NCBI GenBank assembly: GCA_017893485.1
Contig: CM030359.1
Span: forward strand, 31,686,430 to 31,750,429
Source of the DNA: Hemerocallis citrina
Taxonomy: Eukaryota; Streptophyta; Magnoliopsida; Asparagales; Asphodelaceae
Length of the DNA stretch: 64,000 bases
Direction of reading: 5' to 3'
The translations under genes and the position numbers were made by a program. Shown here one piece after another: positions 1 to 11,300 of this stretch (the stretch's first letter is position 1; the number at the start of each line of letters is the position of its first letter). The notes beneath the pieces are model-generated. The model had not been told where the DNA came from. It ran no database searches and saw nothing but the letters and a program-made list of their open reading frames with translations.

Positions 1-489
1 TATTCCGCATGCCGCATCCTCAAGAATTTAAGAGAAATTCTGTCATGTACAGAGGCAAAGATTGAGATGTGGATAGAAGAGAAAACCAAGTAGGATATCT
101 TGGAGCAAAACACATAAACAAGTTTGTTCTGTGAGTTAAAAAACAAGACGAAATCAAACATGACAAATATTCTTAGATAGTAACTTAACAGATGAGATCT
201 GATTTCATTGTCAATGGTCCTACTAGCAGTGGCAAAATTGGATCTTAACCAATAAATTCATGTGGCTTGTTACACAAAAACTTAGCATATTGATAGCCAT
301 TTGTTTGCCCAATTATCGCAGCCATAACAAAATGGTGGCCTTCTAGAGAGTGACAGTAAAATTAGAAAAATTCAAATCAATCCATTTATGCCACGGTCCA
401 AAAAAATCCACCAATCAAAGAGATATGCATGCCACATAAAGTATATTTGGCATCAAAAATGTTTTATTCTATCTCTAATACTATATTCG
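1..489. other. AT-rich intergenic DNA, no gene seen
   Basis: No coding region, RNA gene or clear repeat terminus was recognised. The stretch precedes the 5'-truncated LINE, whose exact left end cannot be fixed by eye. Confidence 0.5.
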
Positions 490-2320
490 GAAGAGTTGGG
501 CTATCATTTGTAAACAACCTGCAGTTTGTAGATTGTTCGGGAAAGCCTCTACTGAAGAAGCCATGGCCATGAAGACGGTACTGGCTTGCTTCCAAGGATG
601 GTCAGGTCTCAAAGTTAATTTGAATAAAACTAGCATCATTCCGATGACTGACCTTCCGAACAATGTGCTTAACGATATTGCGGATATCTTTGATTGCAAG
701 ACTGCCGTTTACCCTATTAAATACCTCGGTACCCCGATTAGACCAGGAGCGCTATTGAGGGAGGACTGGAACCCGCTTATTGATAAGATTAATAGGAAAC
801 TCTTCGGATGGCAGAGTAGATTTCTCTCCCTCGGAAGTAGGATCATACTACTTAATTCGGTCATTAGTGCGATCCCTATGTATCTTATGTCCATCTTTGA
901 GTTGCCTAAGTGGGTGATCAATAGAATTGATAAGCTGAGGCGGAGATTTTTATGGAAAGGCGCCGATGAGGGTAACAAAGGACTCAATCTGGTCAATTGG
1001 GGAAGAGTGTGCAAAAGAAGGGAATTTGGAGGATTGGGGATCATGTGTCTGCGAGACATGAACAATGCACTACTTAGCAAGTGGTGGTGGAAAATCAATA
1101 ATAATCACAGAGGGTGGTGGAGCTTTTCGTTCGCACAGTACAGGAAGAGGCGCAAAGTACGATTCGGAGGTAAAAGTCCGTCGGCTAAAGTTTCAGTTAT
1201 GTGGAGGGGTATAGCCAAGCAGGGGGGATTGTTTTATTCCAACACTAGCTGTAAAGTAGGCGACGGGAAGAACACCAGGTTTTGGAAAGACAAGTGGTGT
1301 GGACCGTCCACCCTGCAAAACCAATTCCCTCTAGCCGCTGAAGCCACTACCAATTTAGATCTCACGGTAGCAGACGTTAGAAAGAAGGGTAAACTCAACT
1401 TTGTTGTATCCCAGAATATCACCCCAGAGAGTGTGGCGCAATTCGAGGATTTAAACGATTTAATCATGCAGTCTGGAGAAGGGGGCACCTCAACAGAAGA
1501 TGAGAGGCGGTGGGACAGAGAAAACTCGAAGATATTCTCGGTGTCATCCATGTATAAATGGATCAACGATGGCGGGACGAGATGTCAGGCACAATCGATC
1601 ATCTGGGGTACCAAAGCGCCGTTCAGGGTCAAAGTGTTTTGCTGGTTAGTAAACAAAAACGCGATTCTCTCAAAAACAAACCTTAAAAAGAGGGGTTTGC
1701 ATATTGATACGAACTGTGGGAGTTGCCTGGCGGCTGAAGAAGACGTCAATCACATTCTGTTCCAGTGTCCTAGAGCTAGACTAGCATGGAAGGTTGTCAG
1801 TAGAGGGTTTGGGTGTAATCAGTGTCCTAATTCAACTACGGAAATTTGGGGAACTTTTAGAGATACTCATATTCATATAGATGATAGAAAAGCATGGGAT
1901 ATTGCGATTGCTGCTTTACTTTGGTCATTATGGATTCAAAGGAACGATCTTCTTTTCCGCAATATTACATATAGATTTCCTCACTTTATGAATAAAATAT
2001 TTATGTTGATCCATGATTGGGCAGGGGCCATGGAGGCAAACAAGAGACTCAGGACTGCGGAGGGAGAGTAGTTGTCATGGGATTGGGGCGTTCCGGCCTG
2101 CATTTTGGGGGCTGCTTTGGATTTAGCCCGGCTTTTCAGTGATCTTGTTTATGGGTTATTTGTATTTCGATGCTATGTTGTCTTTAGATCGTTCGATGCT
2201 TTGTTGTCTTTAGATCTTGTTACGTTATTTTGTAACCGTTTATGTATGTTCTACTGTGTTTCCTTAATAGTTCATTAATGAAACGATGGATGCGACCATC
2301 TTTTTCTCAAAAAAAAAAAA
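490..2320 (+). mobile_element. 5'-truncated L1-type LINE
   Basis: This is the 3' part of a plant L1-type non-LTR retrotransposon. It holds the end of the reverse transcriptase ORF, about 240 bp of 3' UTR and a terminal A-run at 2309-2320. Everything upstream of the RT active-site region is missing, the usual result of incomplete target-primed reverse transcription. No target-site duplication could be identified. The approximate left end is where similarity to LINE RT becomes readable. Confidence 0.85.
533..2071 (+). pseudogene. LINE reverse transcriptase, C-terminal half with zf-RVT domain
   Basis: An open frame of 512 codons encodes the thumb and C-terminal region of a plant LINE reverse transcriptase. 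Recognisable parts are FGKASTEEA just after the active site, a stretch of the type WQSRFLSLGSRIILLNSV, and a zinc-binding RVT domain near residues 395-420 (CGSC, then H and C in NHILFQC). The frame opens at a TTG, not an ATG. Just upstream at 519-533, in another frame, LQFV-D can be read where the family has LQFADD, so bases are missing at the catalytic aspartates. The protein cannot be an active reverse transcriptase. The long frame after the lesion suggests a fairly recent insertion. Confidence 0.85.
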
Positions 2321-2819
2321 TATACCATTTACTCTCAACTATTCATTTTTAGTATGAATTATATTAACCATTTATTTACTTAATTGTTGTTGGTTACCAT
2401 AATAATTTCAAAGTTTAAATTTATTTACAACATAATTATTTACCAAAGTAACACTCATAAAAAATAAAATTTTGTGCCACTATTAGTAATTCGTAAAGAG
2501 TATATATATGAGTAAAGAGATATCTCAAGTTCGATACCAGATTATATTTTATTATTTACTTTATTAAAAAAATAATTAGAACGTGCATCACACATGCAGA
2601 TTACTAGTAAAAAAAAAATTGTATTAGTAATAATAAATTTCATGTACAATTAGAATGTTAATCATCATTATTAAGCATGTAATAAAAGTGTACCATTTCC
2701 AAATATCTGCATGAGAACGAAAAGGACATTGAGCATATATCGACAAATCTAGTATTGCTAATAGTTGCAAGATGTCATCACAGAGATTTAAATCACGAAG
2801 TCTTTTCACACTTGTTTCG
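2321..2819. other. AT-rich spacer with a short Helitron-like 3' end
   Basis: No gene is visible. Around 2500-2610 lies a short repeat with a TTCGA box and, at 2581-2610, a degenerate hairpin (cgtgcatcacacatgcag) followed by ctagt. This resembles the 3' end of plant non-autonomous Helitrons, and related blocks recur in the tandem units at 59.6-63.0 kb. The Helitron assignment is tentative. Confidence 0.3.
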
Positions 2820-3660
2820 ATTTTTTTTTATTTTTTTTTTTTTAAAGCAAAGAGCCGTAGCTTTTATTAAAAAAGGCAAATAAAATTATTAACAATTAGT
2901 AAAAGTTGTTGAGGAGGTACATCACAAAAGAACAACAACCAAACAATCTATTCTGTAAGCAAAACTTAAACTTAGCTATGGAGTGCACTGCAACGTTCAC
3001 AGTTTTTGGAATATCAAGCTGGTACGACCTTCATTAACAAGACGGGACAACGTCCATGGTGGTCCTGTCCTCCCGTTGCAAAGCCAATTGACAGCATTGT
3101 AGGAGTCTGAACCTAAACATGATCGCCTTCTGTCGCATTAGCACTCAAAGCAAAGAGGATACGGTTGATCTTGGCTGCGGCTGCCGGTGGATTATCAATC
3201 TCCACTAACTTGGCCCCATGCTTGATCACCTTCCCATCCTCATCTCTAGAAATGAAACCAATGCATGAATGACCTTCCCCAACTGCTGCATCAGTGTTGG
3301 TTTTAACAGATCCATGTGGTGGTTTTATCCAAATCTGCGAATGACTATGCGCTTCTTCTTTTCTATCTTCCATGGCTAGCAGATCACTAGAGCTTTTGCT
3401 ACAACTGACCGTGGATCAAAGGGGGCTCTATCGAACACAAGTCGGCATCGAGCAGGCCAAATCATCCATTCGGTTCAGCGCCCACACACTACGAACTGCC
3501 TTGCAATGTAGAAGGGTGTGTTCCGGAGTCTCGGATCCTCACTGCATAACGGGCACGTGTCACTTGTATTAGCAAACATAGTAGCCCGACGCGCATTGTT
3601 TTAGGTTAGGGTATAATCACTTTGCCTAATCCATAAGCATGCTAAGAAAATTTGTCTCAA
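2820..3660 (-). mobile_element. 3' fragment of a second L1-type LINE, antisense
   Basis: On the minus strand the fragment ends in an A-rich tail (T-run at 2820-2843 on the plus strand) preceded by a typical plant LINE 3' end with an AATAAA-like signal. Further upstream on the minus strand are an RNase H domain (3113-3373) and, at about 3400-3600, a broken zf-RVT domain reading approximately PEHTLLHCKAVRS before a stop. The fragment is 5'-truncated and frame-shifted. No target-site duplication was identified. Confidence 0.75.
3113..3373 (-). pseudogene. LINE RNase H domain (RVT_3-like) remnant
   Basis: An 86-codon open frame reads WIKPPHGSVKTNTDAAVG and GFISRDEDGKVIKHGAKL, the start of the RNase H fold found at the C-terminus of many plant L1-type LINE proteins. 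The first catalytic Asp (in NTDAA) is present. A frameshift or stop after GDHV removes the rest. It is part of the LINE fragment at 2820-3660 and not an independent gene. Confidence 0.7.
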
Positions 3661-4193
3661 TAAACTTGCAGCTAGCTTCTCAATCTCTGAGTTTTAAGCT
3701 TGGGATAGTTCCTCATTATTAAAATAAAACTTCTTCCAATAATCTCATAGATTAAAGTTTTCAACTTTCATCAACTTTTTTGCTGGAAGTCTAGAATCAT
3801 CAACTGCTCAAGATCCCGATAAAGGAATGGTTTCGATCAAAAACAGAAAAGTGGGAAAAAAAAAAAAAAAAAAAGAAACAAATCTGTGGAGGATTCTTCT
3901 AGGTTCTTCCTCCTTCAGAATCCTCGTTGAAACAATCAACCAAATCCTACAGCAGCAAATCACAATGCCAAAAAGAAGTCAAACAAACATCTAAAAAGCC
4001 TAATCTTAACTTTTCAGTGAGAATGTTTGTATGCAATTAATGAATTATTGTCCAAAATTTAGACATCCAAATTTAATATGAATTAAAATCTACATAAGGA
4101 TGAGCAATTCTGGGATATTTTTTAAAAATTTTATTAGCAAAGGACTGGCATTGTTAAGGGAAATCAAAGCCTGTGCAACACACAGCTGCCCAT
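3661..4193. other. Intergenic DNA without recognisable gene
   Basis: Only AT-rich sequence and an A-run near 3856-3874 are seen. No coding potential was found on either strand. Confidence 0.45.
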
Positions 4194-4201
4194 GTTTCAA
4201 C

Positions 4202-4895
4202 CAAGGTTCTAAAACTCGGGATCGGGAGCGGGATCGGGGTTTTCCAAATATTTGGACCAGGATCGTATCGGCTGGATCGGTAGTACTGGATTGGTGTATC
4301 GGGTCTTTTGGATCGGACATTTTTTAAAATTAAAAAAAAATATCTAATATGTTTCTATAATTAATTAGTTTTTCAAATAATAATTAAATTTTAAAAATTG
4401 AATTGATGAATTTAAATAATTATTAATTACTTTTTCAATAATGATTAAATTTATAAATTGAATCGATGAATTTAAATAATTATTTTTACAAGTTTTATAT
4501 TTTCAATTATAGACTTGAACACTTTAATTAGTTTCAGAGAATTATTAAAGTAGGATAAAACTAAAAAAATTAAAATAGGTAAACCAAATAACATACAAAT
4601 AAAGACTAAATACAAATTTGATATGAAATGATGTTTATTACATAATTACATATTCATTGTTTGAATAAAATGATCCACATGAATAGAGAATTCAAATATT
4701 GGGTTTTATTTTTATTTTTAGGATCAGTGGTTTCGGGTTGGGATTGGGCGGATCCATTTAATCCAATTGCTAACTCGGCCAATCAATGAGTTATCTTACC
4801 GATCTCGAGATTTTGGGGTTGTATCGGATCAGCCTCTTGAAAAACGATCCGGATCGGTCGGATCGGATCGGGATCGGCCGATCTTTAAAACCATG
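4202..4895. mobile_element. Non-autonomous hAT element with 8-bp TSD
   Basis: A 694-bp element is flanked by the perfect 8-bp direct repeat gtttcaac (4194-4201 and 4896-4903), the TSD length of hAT transposons. The termini are inverted repeats: CAAGGTTCTAAAACTCGG on the left and CATGGTTTTAAAGATCGG read inward from the right. Both subterminal regions are dense in GGATCGG/CCGATCC motifs, while the centre (about 4320-4700) is AT-rich. No transposase ORF is present, so mobilisation would need an autonomous hAT elsewhere. Confidence 0.85.
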
Positions 4896-4903
4896 GTTTC
4901 AAC

Positions 4904-6892
4904 AATATGAAGAAATTTTTTCTTAAACATATTAAAACATATTAAGAGAGCAAAAATAATAGTGTAAGGAAATGGAAAAAAGAGAGAATTTTAAGGATAT
5001 TAGACATACTTATTATATACATGGTCTGAAGATCACAGACAAGTAAATATGTAGGCCTTACACAGCCTTGCCTAGGTATAATAGCTAGTCCAAATGCACA
5101 TGTTTTACTCTATAATTTGTCATAGATTTATTTGTCAAAATAATTGAAATGTATTAAATAATGCTCTATGGTTCCCAGAATGTAACGCCAATCGAGGAAA
5201 AAAAAAATATATCCCAATGTTGGGTCTCAGAATGAGAAAAATATGTATACTGCACCTGCAGATGAATATATATGGAACAGCTTGTCTTCCTATAGAATAT
5301 GGATAGGACTGGTTTCACACTCCTTTGGAAGTTCTAATAGTACAGATAAATAAGATCACTAGAAGGAACTACGATTTCTTACTAGAGATGTGAATAAAGG
5401 AGTCTGAGTATAAATAAACATCCAAGGTAACACTTGCCCTCAACTACTATTCTACAACTAAAAGTGAAGACGATTCGCTCATCATTGGAGATTTTGATTT
5501 GGTTTGGCTGACAATAAATGAAATAAACAAGAAGACATGTAACCGAACAAAATTTCATTCGGTCTACAGGAAATAAGGAATTTCCCTTGAATATTTATTA
5601 TGGAAACTAGAGTTACTAATCTCGAGATTTCACAAGGAGGGAGGGGGGTGGACATTGCAAATAAACAGAGTTTTAAAGGTGAGAAGGATTTCAAAAAATC
5701 TTTTCCACACTAATGCATATCTATTGCAAATCCATTTTTAGTTGCAGATAGAAGCAGTGCCCAATGAATCAAAGATCTATTAAGATTAGACCTACGTTTC
5801 GCAGTCAGCATAGTTTTTTTGGATTTTGGTACACCTTTTCCAAAGACTGATTAAATTATATACACCTCTTAACCAGTCTATTCTCATCTTCTCTTTATTG
5901 TATTTCATTTTCTAGTGTGAATTTCTTTCATACAAACTAAGGGAACATTACCCTTATCATATTATATGATGTTAATAGAAAAGCAAAATCACAATGTTCC
6001 ATGACAAATCCTTACCTCTTCTAGTTATCTTTCAATTACCGAAATCACGAGAAGCATGAATTGGCCATATCCCCCAACCCCCCTACTATTTCAGGCATTT
6101 ATCGACTACAATTACGCCAACTTTGCAACAAGCACACTTCCATCCAGAGTTTGTCTTCAATGCAGCAATGACCAGTACCAGTAAGTTGATTTTCCTGCAG
6201 ATATGGTGAATTATTCAGGAAATTATTCACATCAGGATCTGTTATACAATCAGTAGAGACTGAGGCGATACCTGCATCGTCAACTTCAAGACAGATATTG
6301 AAGGCGATACCTACAGTATCAACTTCAGCATATGCTTCTGATCAAACCTCAAGCTAATTGCACATCTTTGATGGCATGGATGTGGATACCCATGTAAAAT
6401 GTTTCATCCCTTAGCATAGTTTTGAGTCCGGATTTTGGAGCAGGGAATCTACTCCCTGGCTTCTGGATTTGAATGCACTCCCTGCAGGAAAAGTTCTACT
6501 ACTCAGTTGAATGGTTGTGGTAATGAACTGAATGCTAATCTTTGCTAGCTATGTTTTTGTTTTCCATGATTTTCCTTAGATTCGGGAAATCAATAAACAA
6601 AAATGGAAAAGCTTGAAGCTAAAAGTTGTCCTCCAGTGATCCTTCAAGTATTCATCTTGTAGCTGATTTTTTGGATTTGAATGGACCATTGCCTAGTTAA
6701 ATAATTATCGATAAGCGCTCACCAGTGGGTTATTTTCTAGATACGTTTAAATTATTTTCCATGTTGGTGGTGTAGCAAAAAGAATAAAGTTGAGATCTTC
6801 ATGGTATTACAGGAAGAACAATGGTGTTGACCTGTTCATTTTAATTTTTATAGCAATCAATAAAAGTTAATGAACAATAACTTCAAACAAGA
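4904..6892. other. Intergenic DNA; one unidentified minus-strand open frame
   Basis: No recognised gene. On the minus strand a stop-free stretch of about 80 codons runs from 6341 down to a TAA at 6099-6101. Its composition looks protein-like (for example DPDVNNFLNNSPYLQ), and it follows a possible splice acceptor (ttgatcag). It could be the terminal exon of an unknown or dead gene, but no family was recognised. The rest is AT-rich. A short stretch near 5590-5640 resembles one near 11990-12020, probably a dispersed repeat. Confidence 0.3.
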
Positions 6893-6900
6893 GGTGTAAA

Positions 6901-7544
6901 CAGTGTTCTACATGGCGGCCGCCTCAGACGCCTAGGCGCTCAGATGGAGGAGAACGAACCGCCTTTGCCATAGGCGGTGATCTAGGTGGTCAGAGGTGAT
7001 TAGGCAACCGTTTTGTTGAGTAGGCGTCTATGACGCCGGCGTCCGCCTAATATGTAACGCCTAGACGTTTTCTATTTTTTAAAAATTTAAAAACTATTAA
7101 ATAACACACAAAAAAAGAACTACTATTAATCTATTAATCTGTTATATACTATGTATGGATTTTTAATAGTAGTGGAATTGTTTTTACTTTTTTTATATAT
7201 TATTGATGATAGATTGCACATATTACATCTATTACACATTAAAATAGCACATGTTACACATATTATACATTGGCATATTGCACATATTACAATTGGACAA
7301 TTGTTTTTTTAATTGCATATATTACACTTTAATTGCACGAGAAAGCTTTTTTTATGTATAAACACCATTTAATTACACATATTACACAAGAACATGATGA
7401 ATATTTGCAATTGGATTGCATAATTATACTTACAATTGAAGAATAAGGGCTGAAATTAACTAAATCGTCAAAATAAATTCAACCGCCTAGGCATTAGGCG
7501 CCCCTTGACTGAACCGCCACCGCCTAATGCCGCTTACAACCTTG
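6901..7544. mobile_element. Second non-autonomous hAT element with 8-bp TSD
   Basis: A 644-bp element is flanked by the perfect 8-bp repeat ggtgtaaa (6893-6900 and 7545-7552). The ends are imperfect inverted repeats: CAGTGTTCTACATGGCGGC on the left and CAAGGTTGTAAGCGGC inward from the right. Subterminal regions are rich in GCCTAGGCG/CGCCTA motifs and the core is AT-rich. There is no transposase. It shares the CA(A/G)GTT-type end and general architecture with the element at 4202-4895, but its subterminal motifs differ, so it is a separate family. Confidence 0.85.
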
Positions 7545-7552
7545 GGTGTAAA

Positions 7553-8123
7553 GGAAAATTTCAAGTTGATCAGCTCTCGGTACAAGTGAAGAATATCAGC
7601 TACACATTGTTAAGAGTTTTATTTGAATCTGTTGAGAATAAATGAAATGAACAAGAGATGCAGCCAAGCAAATTAGAAACTAGACACTAAAAGAAACAAT
7701 AACAATACCTCAGTGTATAATCATTCCAGACCATTATCTTCTTCCCAATATCTGACTATATATCTTTCTGAGAATACCTGCAGAAAATTTTCTGTAGGAG
7801 CAAAAAGTTTTTGATAATCAATTCAATGTTTAAACTCTGGCTTCTTTAATTTGAAAATGCAAATAAGAAAACAACTTTTGCTGTATCTTTCTTTCCCTGG
7901 CACTTACAAGAACTGCACACACAAAAAAACTGAAGGGCAGACTTTTTAAACAAATTAAACCGAAACCAAGATGAAATGTCATAAAAGTTGTTTCTCTCAG
8001 TACCTTTACAAATATATAATGCAATATTCACATTATTTTCCAGAAAATGATTTCAGGAAAAAGAAAAAGGGAGAGGGATCGAAGGCAACTATGATTAGAG
8101 TTCTAAGTAGCGGCGAATTTAAT
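7553..8123. other. Downstream region of the cupin gene
   Basis: On the minus strand this follows the stop codon of the cupin gene and probably contains its 3' UTR and polyadenylation site, which could not be fixed. Short open frames at 7830-8031 have no recognisable content. Confidence 0.4.
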
Positions 8124-8330
8124 CTAGAGATCTTTCCAAACTTTGTAATCAGTAGATGATCTATTATAATCAATTACGCTATCCTGGCATCCTAAGAAGA
8201 AGGTCGTTCTTGTACTATCGCCATTGATGAGAGCATGTGCAGTTCCAGCTGGACTAGCAGCAACAGCAACCTCATGGGAACTGATAGTGACCTCAGCAAA
8301 ACCCTTGCTTTTAAGATTTGGATTCTCAAG
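8124..8330 (-). CDS. Cupin gene exon 3 (C-terminus)
   Basis: This 207-bp exon follows gaatacag and ends with TAG at 8126-8124. It encodes [20 protein letters not shown], then [15 protein letters not shown] and FFLGCQD, typical second-half cupin beta-strands, ending in KVWKDL. Confidence 0.85.
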   Translation of the reverse strand, partial: LENPNLKSKGFAEVTISSHEVAVAASPAGTAHALINGDSTRTTFFLGCQDSVIDYNRSSTDYKVWKDL

Positions 8331-11300
8331 CTGTATTCATCAAATATATACTCCATGATGTAAGATTTTAATAAAATTACTGAAGAATAGAAGTTAACGG
8401 TGAGGTGATGAGAATGAAGAGAAGTATACTCTGAACTTTGTCTCAGCACCCCAAATGATGAATGTTTCATTGCAGGTATGGTGCCGGTGATTTCCGCGCA
8501 TGGCGCCTGGCCGAATCTCACCCACATGAAGTGATGCACAAAATTGTGCTCCACCTATTACAAGTTTGAATAGAAACAGCTCTCAAGAAATAATTACAGT
8601 GGAAATTTAGAAGCTAATTATGGGCACAAAGTGGTTGACTGATGTTAAGAACAATGGGAAACATGAGGGTTAGTTTCACCTTATTAATTCACCTTAAAGT
8701 AAAACAAACAACATATGTAAATCTTCAGAAACCACACACATAATTGGAGTTTTCACTGTTTCCATGCAGCACTGAATACAACAAAGCATTTCTCAGATAC
8801 AATATGGTACAGCACAGTAGTGGTTATGGAAGAAGAGAGAGAAGGGAGAATAGAGATACTAACAAATAACAAGATAAGTTTTTCTCAACTCAGCAATCAC
8901 CATATTTACTGCCTTATCAACAGGAAACCAATTATTTAAATATCACCCAACAAATTTAAATGATTTCCTTATAGGCTAATATTTTATTATTACTTAGACC
9001 AAATCTAAAATAAACTCATAACAGAAGTAATCCTTCCCCCTTGTATGGCGAGGGATCCATTTAGCCCATTAAGTCATCCAAATTCTTACGTAAACCTGTT
9101 CACAGATGTATTTTGGTAAGCATCAGATAGGAATGCAAAAGGTCTTACACATTATAAATATTTGGAAAGTGAGATGGGGAAAAAAAACCGACGTGCATTC
9201 CATAAAACTTTGTGCCTAAGAATAGATGCAGAAGGAAACTCAAGTGAGGATATGCCACATGCCTAAAGTATAGGGTTAATGACCTAAAGGCACCCAAAGT
9301 TTATATTAATTACCTACACACACCTAAAGTCAAAATAATTACCCAATAGTTTCCAAACTTTTTTACAATTGGACCTAAAGGTTCCTGCCGTCCACTTCTC
9401 TCTTAAGTTAGTAGAATATTCTAAGAATATACCTCTTAACGGATATGAACCAGTTAAGAAGCAAGTAAAATTACGAAAATGCCCTCTCCAAAAAACATAA
9501 AACTACTCTCCTTCTCCCCTCTCTCCATTGCCTCTCTCATCTATCCCGCTCCAAATCGAAACCCTAATCTGAACCCTAGCTCTCTCATCTCTTTCATCTC
9601 TTTTTCCTCGACGCTTCTCCGCCGACATCCTGATTCTCTCTCCTTTCTCCTGCTCTCGGTTAGGGTTACAGCAGCATGTGGGACTCGTCGAAAGCGGGGC
9701 TGGTGGGGGCCACCACCTGAGGAGTGGGTCGATGGATAGGTTTGAGAGCAGGGACTACTCGATGGTGAGCTCGTCGGAATATGCGCAGAAGGCGATCACG
9801 GTCGATGAACTGGAGTTGCTCGATCCCAAGAGGGCTAAAAGGTGCAACCTTTTTCTTGAATTTTTTTGTTGATTTTGCTTAAAAATTCGTGTAGTAATTC
9901 TTGCTTTAAGTTGGTGTGTATGATTATTTCAACTGTGTGTTGTTTATGGTGTAGGATTCTTGCGAATAGGCAATCTACGGCTCGATCAAAGGAGAGAAAG
10001 ATTCAATACATGAGCGAGACGGAGCGGAAAGTGCAAACTCTTCAGACGGAGGCGACCACACTCTTGGCCCAGGTCACTCTATTGCAAGTAATGGATTGGA
10101 GTTTGGGTTCTTGCATTTTGACCATCTTTAGTTCCCAACTAATATAACCTATTGCATGTGTTACCATGTTGCATTTAGGAACTACGGTTAGAGTGCTGTG
10201 GCTGTGGTTTAGATGGAGGATTTGGGGATTGTTCTTGTAGTTGAAGTTTACAAGTGAATAACCCGATTGAGGCCGGTATAATATGGTGATGTAGTATTTC
10301 GTTGTTGTAGAATTGCTTTTCTGGGAATTAGTTAATATGTTTGAGTGTGTGCTTGCCGTCGGTCTTACAGGATGTAGAGTTTGTTCTTTTATCTGGAAAT
10401 TTAGGTTGAATGACAATATTGAGTTCGTTACAACTTATTGTCATATAGTCACTTGAATTGAGATTGCACGGAACATGCGCTGAAATTAGAATTGAGAGGG
10501 TTTCTCTAAGTTACCTTCTTTAGGTTGTTTCTGTTCATCACCGTGATCATCTTTGTCATCTATTCCCCCACCTATTGAATCCTGGATCTTGTAGGCTATG
10601 TATTAATGTGTAGATATATTTTGTTCAGTTAGGTTAGTGTCATATGATTATTTTGACAACTTGTATAAAATTCACATTTTTTACTCCTTGTAGATTTATA
10701 ATAATTGACTTTGTCATTTACTCCTTGATTAGTTGATTTTAATCTCCATAGTTTTTAATTTCATTCCTTGTTTCTTTCTGCAATAGTTTCATATTTTTTG
10801 AGAAAAAATGCTCTATTTTTTTGTCTGTAATTGAGACTTCTGTTTGCAATGCCGAGTTCCCAGTTTTCCTTGCTGGTATGATGCTCTGTAGTTGCTTAAA
10901 ATATATTGTTCTTTTGTTGGTCTTTTTATGCTTCTTGTTAAGAAGAAGAAGCTTGCTTGCTAGCTAAAGAGTTCCAGCAGCAGTTGAGATTGCCTGTTGA
11001 TTATGTAATATTGATTGAAGCAGCAACAACTTTCATAGCTTGTGATTATGAAATATTGATTGTGCATTTGGAAAAACTAAAATGTAAAGATTTTGAATAG
11101 TTATGCATTTGGGAATGTGTGTATATTCTCCAATTCTTTCTTTGCTCTATGGTGGACACTTTTGATCTTGATGACTATGAATAGTTTCTTTGTTCCCTAT
11201 TGGTTCTGAATATATTTTTAGAACTTGCTATTGCTGCACTTTCGACTTGATGCTGCTACTAATTCTTTGAATTCACAATACATGAATATATTCATTAAAG

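Noticed and set aside
4090..4327. Frames on both strands around the hAT left end
   Set aside because: They cross the transposon border and the GGATCGG-rich terminus, giving repetitive Arg/Ser peptides.
8192..8554. 120-codon minus-strand frame MEHNFVHHF...
   Set aside because: It reads through the 99-bp intron in the wrong frame. The adjacent frame gives the conserved cupin sequence with proper splice sites.
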